From Lysobacter gummosus (GTDB lineage: Bacteria; Pseudomonadota; Gammaproteobacteria; Xanthomonadales; Xanthomonadaceae), in assembly GCF_001442805.1 (NCBI RefSeq), contig NZ_CP011131.1:1240001-1304000 (forward strand): a stretch of DNA of 64,000 nucleotides, written 5' to 3'. Under the pieces are notes generated by a model. The model was given only the letters and a program-made list of their open reading frames with translations. It was not told where the DNA came from and did no database searches. This document shows, piece by piece, positions 7,345 to 15,441 of this stretch (position 1 is its first letter; every line of letters begins with the position of its first letter). The position numbers and the translations under genes were made by a program.

Positions 7345-9831
7345 TCACGCCGCGGCGCGTGCGTCGGTATTGCCGTGATCGCGCTCGTGCAGCGCCTTGT
7401 AACCGGCCGAACGCAGCTCGGCGGCGTCGAAGTCGTCGACGCTGATCGCATCGATGGTCATCTCGCGCAGCTCTTCCAACTGCTTGCGTTCCTCGGCCGT
7501 GATCCAGCCCTCGCGCACGCCCTCGTCGAGCTGGCCGGGGAAATCCAGCGCTTCGATGTCGCTGTTCTTCAGCGCCTTGAGGAACTTGCGCTCCACCGGC
7601 TCGGCCAGGATCACCTTCTGCAGGTAGCTGTTGATGCGGCCGGCCGGGTTGTTGGCGCACGGCGTGGTGAACACGCCTTCGGCCAGACGGTCGCGGGCGT
7701 CGTTGGGCGACATCAGCAAGGACGCGGCACGGTGGCCCAGGCGATCGCTCGGCGCCTGCGCGCGGCGGCCCCAGGGGAAGATCAGCATCCACAGCAGGTA
7801 ACCGACCGGACGGATCGGGAAGTTGCGCAGCGCGCCCGACAGCGCCAGTTCGATCTTGTGCACGCAGTCGTGGAAGGCCCAGGCCAGCAGCGGCTGATCG
7901 CCGACCGGACGGCCCTGGTCTTCGTAACGCTTGAGCATGGCGCTGGCGATGTACAGCTGGCTCAGCACGTCGCCCAGGCGGCCCGACAGGGATTCCTTGA
8001 ACTTGAGCTTGCCGCCCAGCAGCAGCATCGAGGTGTCGGCCATCACCGCCAGCGTCGCCGAATAACGGTTGAGCTTGCGGTAGTAGCGGCGGGTGTAGGC
8101 ATCGCCCGGGGCGGCGCCCACGCGCGCGGCGGTCAGGCCGAACCACCAACTGCGCACGGCGTTGGAGATGGCGAAGCCGATGTGGCCGAACAGGTTCTTG
8201 TCGAACTCGCGCAGGGCCTCGGCCTTGTCGGGCAGCATCGCCGCCTTCATTTCCTTGAGCACCCACGGGTGGCACAGGATCGCGCCCTGGCCGAAGATCA
8301 TCAGCGAGCGCGTCATGATGTTCGCGCCTTCCACCGTGATCATGATCGGCAGCGCCTGCCAGTTGCGGCCGGCGTAGTTCTTCGGGCCGAGGATGATGCC
8401 CTTGCCGCCGTGGATGTCCATCACGTCCTTGGCCACTTCGCGGGCCATCTCGGTGCAGTGGTACTTGGCGATGGTCGAGGGCACGGCCGGGTTTTCGCCG
8501 CGCGCCACCGCCGCGGCGGTGGCCTGCGACAGCGCGCTGATCGCGTAGGCGTGGCCGGCGATGCGGGCGAGGGCTTCTTCCACGCCTTCGAAGCGGCCGA
8601 CCGACAGGCCGAACTGCTTGCGGATGCGCGCATACGCGCCGGTGACGATCGCGCCCATCTTGGCGCCGCCGCTGCCCGAGGAGGGCAGGGTGATCGAGCG
8701 GCCGATCGACAGGCATTCCACCAGCATCTGCCAGCCCTTGCCGGCGTAGGCTTCGCCGCCGATCAGCTGGCTCAGCGGGATGAATACTTCCTTGCCGTGG
8801 ATCGGGCCGTTCTGGAAGGTGCAGTTGAGCGGGAAGTGGCGGCGGCCGACTTCCACGCCGGCGGTGTCGCGCGGCAACAGCGCGATGGTGATGCCGATGT
8901 CGCGCTTGTCGCCGATCAGGCCGTCCGGGTCGTACATGCGGAAGGCCAGGCCGATCAGCGTGGCGACCGGCGCCAGGGTGATGTAGCGCTTATCGAAGGT
9001 CAGCTTGACGCCGACCACGCGCGCGCCGTTCCACTCGCCGGTGGTGACGATGCCGTAGTCGGGAATCGAGGTCGCATCCGAGCCGGCCCACGGGCCGGTC
9101 AGGCCGAAGCACGGCACTTCGCGGCCGTCGGCCAGGCGCGGCAGGTAGTGGTCCTTCTGTTCCTGGGTGCCGTAGTGCATCAGCAGCTCGGCCGGGCCCA
9201 GCGAGTTGGGCACGCCGACCGTGGAGCTGACCACGCTCGACACCGACGCCAGTTTCTGGATCACCTTGTGATTGGCCAGCGCGGAGAAGCCCAGGCCGCC
9301 GTACTCCTTCGGGATGTTGAGGCCGAAGAATTTGTTCTTCTTGACGTACTCCCACATCTCCGGCGGCAGATCGGCATCGATGTGCGTGATCTGCCAGTCG
9401 TTGGTCATCTTGCACAGCTCTTCGGTCGGGCCGTCGAGGAAGGCTTGTTCTTCCGCGCTCAGTTCCGGCTTGGGCTGCGACAGCAACTGCTGCCAGTCGG
9501 GCTTGCCCGAGAACAGCTGGCCTTCGAAACCCACCGTGCCCGCTTCCAGCGCGGTGCGTTCGGTTTCCGACAGCGGCGGCAGAATCTTGGTGTAGAAGCC
9601 CAGCAGCGGCTTGGTGATCAGCGGCAGGCGGATCGCCGGCACCAGCAGCGGGACCGCGATCAGGGCCACCAGCACGGCGGCGATGATGGTCGCTGTGGGG
9701 CTGGCGCCGAGCAGATAACAGGCGACCAGCGCGGTGGCGGTCAACGCGGCCCAGACCGGCAGACGCAGGCGGTGGTACGCGGCGATCGCGCCGATGAGAA
9801 GAAAGGTAAGGAAGGGGATCGCGATACTCAT
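7345..9831 (-). CDS. fadE: Acyl-CoA dehydrogenase FadE
   Basis: An 828-residue flavoprotein catalysing the first oxidation of acyl-CoA in beta-oxidation; E. coli FadE is 814 residues. Residues 1-75 hold two or three hydrophobic segments that would anchor it in the inner membrane. The dehydrogenase core follows: KNKFFGLNIPKEYGGLGFS, the substrate-binding FGLTGPWAGSDATSIPD, and VMDIHGGKGIILGPKN, which corresponds to the C-terminal FAD-binding part. Beyond about residue 560 lies the long extra C-terminal domain (DUF1974) peculiar to FadE. A TetR gene diverges from it with 380 bases between the starts, suggesting local control by acyl-CoA or fatty acids (inference). A terminator follows the stop. 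Confidence 0.95.
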   Translation of the reverse strand: MSIAIPFLTFLLIGAIAAYHRLRLPVWAALTATALVACYLLGASPTATIIAAVLVALIAVPLLVPAIRLPLITKPLLGFYTKILPPLSETERTALEAGTVGFEGQLFSGKPDWQQLLSQPKPELSAEEQAFLDGPTEELCKMTNDWQITHIDADLPPEMWEYVKKNKFFGLNIPKEYGGLGFSALANHKVIQKLASVSSVVSSTVGVPNSLGPAELLMHYGTQEQKDHYLPRLADGREVPCFGLTGPWAGSDATSIPDYGIVTTGEWNGARVVGVKLTFDKRYITLAPVATLIGLAFRMYDPDGLIGDKRDIGITIALLPRDTAGVEVGRRHFPLNCTFQNGPIHGKEVFIPLSQLIGGEAYAGKGWQMLVECLSIGRSITLPSSGSGGAKMGAIVTGAYARIRKQFGLSVGRFEGVEEALARIAGHAYAISALSQATAAAVARGENPAVPSTIAKYHCTEMAREVAKDVMDIHGGKGIILGPKNYAGRNWQALPIMITVEGANIMTRSLMIFGQGAILCHPWVLKEMKAAMLPDKAEALREFDKNLFGHIGFAISNAVRSWWFGLTAARVGAAPGDAYTRRYYRKLNRYSATLAVMADTSMLLLGGKLKFKESLSGRLGDVLSQLYIASAMLKRYEDQGRPVGDQPLLAWAFHDCVHKIELALSGALRNFPIRPVGYLLWMLIFPWGRRAQAPSDRLGHRAASLLMSPNDARDRLAEGVFTTPCANNPAGRINSYLQKVILAEPVERKFLKALKNSDIEALDFPGQLDEGVREGWITAEERKQLEELREMTIDAISVDDFDAAELRSAGYKALHERDHGNTDARAAA

Positions 9832-10211
9832 CAGAGCGCTCCAGAGGATGCGGCTGGACTCAGGCTAGTGGGGCTCGTGTGATGTCGGCGCTCAATTCGG
9901 CCGGATCGGCTTGCGCAGCCGGTTCGATCGACATTCAAACGCTGGCATCAAACGGGTAACATACGGCCGAGTATGGAATTGCAATCCGGTGCTGTCAACC
10001 GAGCCGGCCTTCGCCTCGATAGCCCCCTGCGGACCCCCGCTCGCATCAAGGCGTTGCGGCCTTTCTCCCCTGCTTTTTCTGCTGCATTGCAGCATTAGCC
10101 CGCGATTTTCCCGCTGTTTTTCACGAATCCCGATTCCCCGATTCCGAATCCGGGCTTTTTGCTGCACTGCGTACTGTTCCCGACCCTGCCGTATGGTTAA
10201 ACTTGTCATCC
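9832..10211. other. Divergent intergenic region fadE / TetR gene
   Basis: This 380-base gap carries the promoters of fadE and of the TetR gene. It contains one candidate inverted repeat at 9960-9975 and, at about 10110-10155, an imperfect run of GATTCCC-like heptamers as found elsewhere in this genome. No gene is convincing; the open frame on the plus strand here is a read-through of another frame. Confidence 0.5.
9960..9975. promoter_or_regulatory. Candidate TetR operator in the fadE/tetR intergenic region
   Basis: The inverted repeat CATAC-GGCCGA-GTATG is 129 bases upstream of the fadE start and about 240 bases upstream of the TetR start. Size and position suit an operator of the divergently encoded TetR protein. 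The half-sites are only five bases long, so chance occurrence is quite possible. Confidence 0.25.
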
Positions 10212-10871
10212 ATGAACCAGCCCGCCTCGAACAAGCCCGAGCCGAAGCTCGACGCCCCGTCTTCCGCTGCGCCGTCCACCGGCGACGCCAAGACGGATCA
10301 CAAGCCCGAACGCAGCGGCCGACTCAGCGCTGACGATTGGGCGCAGGCCGCGCTCGATCTGATCGCCGAACAAGGCGTCGCCGCGGTCGCGGTGGAACCG
10401 CTTGCGCGCCGGCTCGGCGTGACCAAGGGCAGCTTCTACTGGCATTTCCCGTCGCGCGATGCGTTGCTGGTCGCCGCGTTGGAGCGCTGGGAGAAGGTCG
10501 AGCAGGAAACCGTGTTCGGCCAGCTCGAACCGATCCCCGATCCGCGCCAGCGCCTGCGTTCGCTGTTCCACCTCGTCGCCCACGAGGTCAAATCGCACGT
10601 CATCTATTCCGAGCTGCTCAAGGCGCTGGACCATCCCGCCGTGCAGCCGGTGATCGGGCGCGTGTCCGAGCGCCGCCTGGATTACCTCACCGCTTCCTTC
10701 CGCCAGGCCGGCTTGAGCCGCACCGATGCGCAGCATCGCGCCCGCCTGCTTTACGCCGCCTACGTCGGCTTCCTGCAGCTGAACCTGCAGCTGCACCAGA
10801 CCCGCATGCAACACGACGAGTTCGAGGCCTATGTCGAACACATGATGGCCACGCTGATTCCCTCGTCGTAA
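10212..10871 (+). CDS. TetR/AcrR family transcriptional regulator
   Basis: A 219-residue protein with an N-terminal Pro/Lys-rich extension of about 35 residues before the helix-turn-helix domain. The HTH is typical of TetR: WAQAALDLIAEQGVAAVAVE, then ARRLGVTKGSFYWHFPSRDA and LLVAALERWE. The remaining C-terminal part would bind a small ligand. The ATG at 10212 is used; a TTG three codons earlier is less likely. It is divergent from fadE and 43 bases upstream of pckG, so it could control beta-oxidation and be co-transcribed with the gluconeogenic gene; both points are inferred from position. Confidence 0.88.
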   Translation: MNQPASNKPEPKLDAPSSAAPSTGDAKTDHKPERSGRLSADDWAQAALDLIAEQGVAAVAVEPLARRLGVTKGSFYWHFPSRDALLVAALERWEKVEQETVFGQLEPIPDPRQRLRSLFHLVAHEVKSHVIYSELLKALDHPAVQPVIGRVSERRLDYLTASFRQAGLSRTDAQHRARLLYAAYVGFLQLNLQLHQTRMQHDEFEAYVEHMMATLIPSS

Positions 10872-10914
10872 CACCCGTTCCCTTACCGCTGTCCCCCGGC
10901 TGGAGACCATTGCC

Positions 10915-12720
10915 GTGAATGCCATTTCGAAAGACGCTACCCCAACGACTGCGGCGCTGGGGAGCGCCGGCAGTTCCCTTGCCGCATTGAACGAGTGGGT
11001 GGCCCAAGTGGCTGCGCTGACGCAGCCGGACAAGATCCAGTGGTGCGACGGCAGCGATGCCGAAAACCAGGCGCTGATCGCGCAGATGCTGGCCGACGGC
11101 ACCCTGGAACGCCTCAACGAGCAGACCCATCCGGGCAGCTATCTGCACCGCTCGCATCCCGACGATGTCGCGCGCGTGGAGCACCTGACCTTCGTGTGCA
11201 CCAACGAACGCGAAGACGCCGGCCCGAACAATCACTGGATGGCGCCGCGCGAGGCGCACGCCAAGATGGACGCGTTGTTCGAAGGCTGCATGCGCGGGCG
11301 CACCATGTACGTGATTCCGTACTGCATGGGCCCGATCGAATCAAAGCTGGCGCGTTGCGGCGTGGAAATCACCGACTCGGCCTACGTGGTCGCCAACATG
11401 CGCTTGATGACGCGCATGGGCACGCCGGCGCTCGAGCGCATCGAGCGCGAAGGCACGTTCGTGCGTGGCCTGCATTCGATCGGCGAGCTCGATCCCGAGC
11501 GCCGTTTCATCATGCATTTCCCCGATGAGCTGACCATCAAGTCGTTCGGTTCGGGCTACGGCGGCAACGCCTTGCTCGGCAAGAAGTGCCACGCCCTGCG
11601 CATCGCCTCGCATCAGGCGCGCAGCGAAGGCTGGCTGGCCGAGCACATGCTGATCGTCGGCATCGAGAACCCGCAGGGCGAAACCCATTACCTCGCCGCG
11701 GCGTTCCCGTCGGCCTGCGGCAAGACCAATCTGGCCATGCTGATTCCGCCGGAAGGCTATCGTCAGGCCGGCTGGAAAGTGTGGACGGTCGGCGACGACA
11801 TCTGCTGGATGCGTCCGGGCGCCGATGGCCGCCTGTACGCGATCAATCCCGAAGCCGGTTACTTCGGCGTCGCGCCGGGTACTTCGACCAAGTCGAACCC
11901 GAACGCGCTGGCCTCGATCCAGACCAACACCATCTTCACCAATGTCGGCGTCACCGCCGACAACCAGCCGTGGTGGGAAGGCCTGGACGACGGCCAGACT
12001 CCGGTCACCGATTGGCGCGGCAACGCCTTCGACGCCGCCAAGGGCCCGGCTGCGCATCCGAACTCGCGCTTCACCGTGTCGGCCAAGCAGTGCCCGAGCT
12101 ATTCGGCGCAAGCCGAAAACCCGGCCGGCGTGCCGATCTCGGCGATCGTCTTCGGCGGCCGCCGCGCCTCGCTGGTGCCGCTGGTGTTCGAAGCGCGCGA
12201 CTGGACCCACGGCGTGCTGGTCGGCGCGGCGATGGGCTCGGAAACCACCGCCGCCGCGACCGGCGCGGTTGGCGTGATGCGCCGCGATCCGATGGCGATG
12301 AAGCCGTTCTGCGGCTACAACTTCGCGGATTACTTCGCGCATTGGCTGTCCTTCGACGGCGCCGAGGCGAAGCTGCCGAAGGTCTTCCACGTCAACTGGT
12401 TCCGCAAGGGCGACGACGGCAAGTTCCTGTGGCCGGGCTTCGGCGACAACCTGCGGGTGATCGAGTGGATGATCGGCCGGGTCAAGGGCGAGGCCGGCGC
12501 GACCGAAACCCCGATCGGCCGTCTGCCCAAGGCCGGCGACCTGAACCTCGACGGCGTGAACTTGAACGATGAGGCCCAGGCCAAGCTGTTCGGCTTCGAC
12601 CATGCCGGCTGGAGCGCCGAGTTCGACAGCATCGGCGAATACCTGCGCGAATACGGCCCGCGCATGCCGCAGGCGCTGCACGACGAGCAGCAGCGCATCG
12701 CGGCGGCTTTGAAGGGCTGA
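10915..12720 (+). CDS. pckG: Phosphoenolpyruvate carboxykinase (GTP)
   Basis: A 601-residue cytosolic enzyme converting oxaloacetate plus GTP to phosphoenolpyruvate, the entry step of gluconeogenesis. The GTP-dependent class is shown by the N-terminal RSHPDDVARVEHLTFVCT, by SYGGNALLGKKC-like FGSGYGGNALLGKKCHALRI, by the kinase P-loop FPSACGKTNLAM and by EGYRQAGWKVWTVGDDICWM. PFCGYNFADYFAHWL near residue 465 is also family-typical. The GTG at 10915 has GGAG nine bases upstream. Located after the TetR gene and opposite fadE, it fits growth on fatty acids or amino acids, where sugars must be made. Confidence 0.97.
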   Translation: MNAISKDATPTTAALGSAGSSLAALNEWVAQVAALTQPDKIQWCDGSDAENQALIAQMLADGTLERLNEQTHPGSYLHRSHPDDVARVEHLTFVCTNEREDAGPNNHWMAPREAHAKMDALFEGCMRGRTMYVIPYCMGPIESKLARCGVEITDSAYVVANMRLMTRMGTPALERIEREGTFVRGLHSIGELDPERRFIMHFPDELTIKSFGSGYGGNALLGKKCHALRIASHQARSEGWLAEHMLIVGIENPQGETHYLAAAFPSACGKTNLAMLIPPEGYRQAGWKVWTVGDDICWMRPGADGRLYAINPEAGYFGVAPGTSTKSNPNALASIQTNTIFTNVGVTADNQPWWEGLDDGQTPVTDWRGNAFDAAKGPAAHPNSRFTVSAKQCPSYSAQAENPAGVPISAIVFGGRRASLVPLVFEARDWTHGVLVGAAMGSETTAAATGAVGVMRRDPMAMKPFCGYNFADYFAHWLSFDGAEAKLPKVFHVNWFRKGDDGKFLWPGFGDNLRVIEWMIGRVKGEAGATETPIGRLPKAGDLNLDGVNLNDEAQAKLFGFDHAGWSAEFDSIGEYLREYGPRMPQALHDEQQRIAAALKG

Positions 12721-13067
12721 TTTACTGAGGAACGAGTGGAGAGGAGTGAGGAACGAGTGGGTGGCCGGCGATCTGGCTCCCGCGCGGATCTCGCTCCTCT
12801 CGTTCGTTTTGCCGGCTGCGTGCCGGCTGCGCAGCCCGGGGCGGCATAGTAAACAGGGCATGCGCCCGCGGGCAGCCCCGCCGCCGTATCGTTCTACTCG
12901 TTCCTCCCTTCTCCCTCTCGTTCCTGGCTCCAAGGGCGGGACTGGGAGGAACCAGGGCATGCCCCGCGCGCGGCCCCGCCGCCTCGCTCTACTCGTTCCT
13001 CACTCCTCTCTCTCATTCCTGGCTCCACCCCTTAAACCCTGAGCCCCGGCCCCGCATCGGACTCAGT
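12721..13067. repeat. Intergenic block with internal direct and inverted repeats
   Basis: This 347-base gap between pckG and the sigma-factor gene has a nested structure. AGAGGAGTGAGGAACGAGT at 12740-12758 is exactly the reverse complement of 12991-13009. Two imperfect direct copies of about 100 bases (each CAGGGCATGC, then a GC-rich CCCCGCCGCC stretch, then CTACTCGTTCCTC) lie at about 12857-12945 and 12952-13020. No gene is visible. Confidence 0.7.
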
Positions 13068-13655
13068 ATGCTGACCGCCGTGAACGACACCATGCCCGAC
13101 GCCGCACTAGCGACCGAAGTCGATGACGACCGCGCCCTGGTGGCCGCGGCCGCGTCCGGCGGGGTCGCCGCCTTCGAGGCGCTGTACCGCCGCCACGCCA
13201 GCCGCGTCCATGGCGTCATCGCCCGGCTGGTCGGCTATCACGGCGCCCGCGCCGAGGACCTGACCCAGGAAGCCTTCGTCCGCGCCTGGCAGGCGCTGCC
13301 GAACTTCCGCTTCGAATCGGCCTTCGGCACCTGGCTGCACCGGCTGGCGGTCAACACCGCGCTGATGGAATTGCGCGGCCGCCGCAGCCGTCCGTTCGAA
13401 GACAACGACGAAGAAGTGTTCGACACCCTCGGCAGCGCCGATTCGGCCGGACACGTCACCGCGCTGTCGATGGATCTGGAACGCGCCGTCGCCAGCCTGC
13501 CGCCGCGCGCCCGCGCCGTGTTGGTGCTGTACGACGTGGAAGGCTGGAAACACGAAGAGATCGCGGTCGAACTCGGCATGGCGGTCGGCAGTTCCAAGGC
13601 ACAGTTGCACCGCGCGCGCAGCCTGCTGCGCAGCCGGCTCGGAGAACAGGCATGA
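13068..13655 (+). CDS. ECF-type RNA polymerase sigma factor
   Basis: A 195-residue protein with the two domains of extracytoplasmic-function sigma factors. Region 2 is at about residues 35-100 (FEALYRRHASRVHGVIARLV, then EDLTQEAFVRAWQALPNFRF and FGTWLHRLAVNTAL). Region 4 is at about residues 135-190 (LERAVASLPPRARAVLVLYD, then the HEEIAVELGMAVGSSKAQL helix-turn-helix). It overlaps the next gene by ATGA (13652-13655), the usual sigma/anti-sigma arrangement. With the downstream DUF4097 gene it probably responds to envelope conditions and may control its own operon; no -35/-10 of ECF type was obvious to me. Confidence 0.92.
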   Translation: MLTAVNDTMPDAALATEVDDDRALVAAAASGGVAAFEALYRRHASRVHGVIARLVGYHGARAEDLTQEAFVRAWQALPNFRFESAFGTWLHRLAVNTALMELRGRRSRPFEDNDEEVFDTLGSADSAGHVTALSMDLERAVASLPPRARAVLVLYDVEGWKHEEIAVELGMAVGSSKAQLHRARSLLRSRLGEQA

Positions 13656-14266
13656 ACGACAACGATCTCAACAAAGACCGCACCCCGGAAGGCGAACTGC
13701 CCGACGCGTTGCGCTGGCAGTTGCGGGCCATGCGCCGCGAGCTGCCGCCGTCGCGCGATCTGTGGTCCGGCATCGCCGCGCGCCTGGGCGAACAGGCGCC
13801 GCCGGCGGAACAGTCACAGGCTCCACTCGCGCCCCGCGAGGAAACGCCGGCGGTGATCGCGATGCGGCCGCGCGAGGTATCGCGCAATCGCTGGATGGCG
13901 CCGCTCGCGCTGGCGGCCAGCGTCGCCGCGCTGGCGATCGGCATCGGCAGCCAGTTCCGTGCTCCGCATACCCCGGCCGGTTCGGCCCAGGGCGCGGTGG
14001 CGACGGTCAACGGCGCCGCCCCGGCCACCTTGATGCAGCGCGAAGCCGACGGCATGACCCGCCAGTACCAGGCGGCGATGCGCGAAATCGCGCCGGCGAC
14101 CCAGCAGGCGGTCGCGCTGAAACCGGCATTCGACGAACTCGACCGCAACGCCGCGCTGATCCTCGACGCGCTGGCGCACGATCCCGATTCGCGTCTGCTG
14201 TTGGAGCAACTGCGCCGCACCTACGCACGACGCCTCGCGCTGGCTCAGCGCGTGGCTTACACCTGA
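13652..14266 (+). CDS. Putative anti-sigma factor, single-pass membrane protein
   Basis: A 204-residue protein. The first 75 residues are soluble and would face the cytoplasm, including LPDALRWQLRAMRRELPPSRDLW, a pattern common in anti-sigma N-termini. One hydrophobic segment follows (WMAPLALAASVAALAIGIG, about residues 81-99), then a periplasmic part rich in helices that ends in LEQLRRTYARRLALAQRVAYT. No zinc-binding HxxxCxxC is present, so this is not a ZAS-type anti-sigma factor. The assignment rests on topology and on the ATGA overlap with the sigma gene. Confidence 0.75.
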   Translation: MNDNDLNKDRTPEGELPDALRWQLRAMRRELPPSRDLWSGIAARLGEQAPPAEQSQAPLAPREETPAVIAMRPREVSRNRWMAPLALAASVAALAIGIGSQFRAPHTPAGSAQGAVATVNGAAPATLMQREADGMTRQYQAAMREIAPATQQAVALKPAFDELDRNAALILDALAHDPDSRLLLEQLRRTYARRLALAQRVAYT

Positions 14267-14283
14267 TCCAAGGAGAACGCCCC

Positions 14284-15237
14284 ATGACATCCGTCCGCCA
14301 CAGCACACGTAGCCGCGTTCTCCGCCGCCTGCCCGCGATCGGCCTGCTCGCCGTCGCCCTGGGCGCCGCGTTGCCCGCATTCGCCGCCACCCCGATCAAT
14401 CAGACCCGCCCGCTGGACCCGCTGGGCAGCGTCGAGATCGACAACGTCAAGGGCCTGATCCAGGTCCGGGTGTGGGACCGCGCCGAGGTCAAGATCGAAG
14501 GCTCGCTCGGCGAGGGCGTGGAAAAACTCGACATCGAAGGCGACCGCCAGCAGTTGTCGATCAAGGTCCGCTATCCCAACCGCGGCAGCGGCATGGGCTT
14601 TCTGGTCGGCGGCGACAAGAGCGAACCGACCGAGCTGATCGTGACCGTGCCGCTGCAGGCCGCGCTGGATATCGACGCGGTGTCGGCCAGCGTCGATGTC
14701 ACCGGAGTGGCCTCGCGCGAGCTCAAGATCGACAGCGTCAGCGGCGATGTGACCGTGGCCGGCGCGCCGCGCTCGGCGGAAATCGAGAGCGTCAGCGGCG
14801 ACCTGAGCCTGACCCTCAACACTCGCAAGATTTCCGCGCAGACCGTCAGCGGCGACCTCGATCTGCGCGGCCGCCTCAGCGGCGAGGCGCATCTGGAAAC
14901 CGTGTCGGGCAAGGTGGAGATGGCCGCGCACGAGTCGCGCTTGAGCAAGATCTCGGGCAATTCGGTCTCAGGCGATCTTCGCATCTCCGCGGCGCTGGCC
15001 GACAGCGGCGAAATCTCGCTGGAAACGGTCAGCGGCGATGTGAACCTGTCGATGCCGCGCAGCTTGTCGGCGGTGGTGCGCGGGCAGAGCTTCAGCGGCG
15101 ATCTGAGCGCGCCGGACGTGGAAGTCCAGCGGCCCAAGCACGGCCCGGGATCGAGCTTCGAGCACCGCTACGGCAGCGGCAACGGCAGGATCAAGATCGA
15201 GACCTTCTCCGGCGATGCGTCGCTGGAATTCGAATAA
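14284..15237 (+). CDS. Exported DUF4097 protein with serial SGD repeats
   Basis: A 317-residue protein with a signal peptide (Arg-rich start, hydrophobic GLLAVALGAALPAFA, cleavage near residue 35). The rest is a DUF4097 domain, predicted beta-solenoid. The phrase (S/T)(V/F)SGD recurs about every twenty residues (SVSGDVTV, SVSGDLSL, TVSGDLDL, TVSGKVEM, SVSGDLRI, TVSGDVNL, SFSGDLSA, TFSGDASL), each probably one turn. Start at ATG 14284 with AGGAG at 14271-14275. It is the third gene of the sigma/anti-sigma operon, 17 bases after the anti-sigma stop. Its molecular role is unknown; DUF4097 proteins often accompany ECF sigma or PspC-type envelope regulators. Confidence 0.85.
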   Translation: MTSVRHSTRSRVLRRLPAIGLLAVALGAALPAFAATPINQTRPLDPLGSVEIDNVKGLIQVRVWDRAEVKIEGSLGEGVEKLDIEGDRQQLSIKVRYPNRGSGMGFLVGGDKSEPTELIVTVPLQAALDIDAVSASVDVTGVASRELKIDSVSGDVTVAGAPRSAEIESVSGDLSLTLNTRKISAQTVSGDLDLRGRLSGEAHLETVSGKVEMAAHESRLSKISGNSVSGDLRISAALADSGEISLETVSGDVNLSMPRSLSAVVRGQSFSGDLSAPDVEVQRPKHGPGSSFEHRYGSGNGRIKIETFSGDASLEFE

Positions 15238-15441
15238 GCCGGTCGGCGCCGCGAGGCTGGGCTGAGCGGCGCTGCGGTCGGCAGGCATCGGCGGCATCGC
15301 CTCGGATGAGGTAACCGCGCCGCGACGCCCGCCGCGACGTGCCCGAACCGCTCGCGGACATGGTCAGCGCGCAAGCGCGACCGTATGCTTCCAGCCATCG
15401 CCGGCCGCGCCGGCAGGCCGCCGCAGGGCTGGAGACGGGGC

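Noticed and set aside
7375..9882. 835-residue open frame opposite fadE
   Set aside because: Same antisense artefact; composition is Ala/Arg/His/Gln-rich without domains, while the minus strand encodes clear FadE motifs.
13762..14283. Extended N-terminus for the DUF4097 gene
   Set aside because: It would overlap the whole anti-sigma gene in another frame; a signal peptide and AGGAG site fix the start at 14284.
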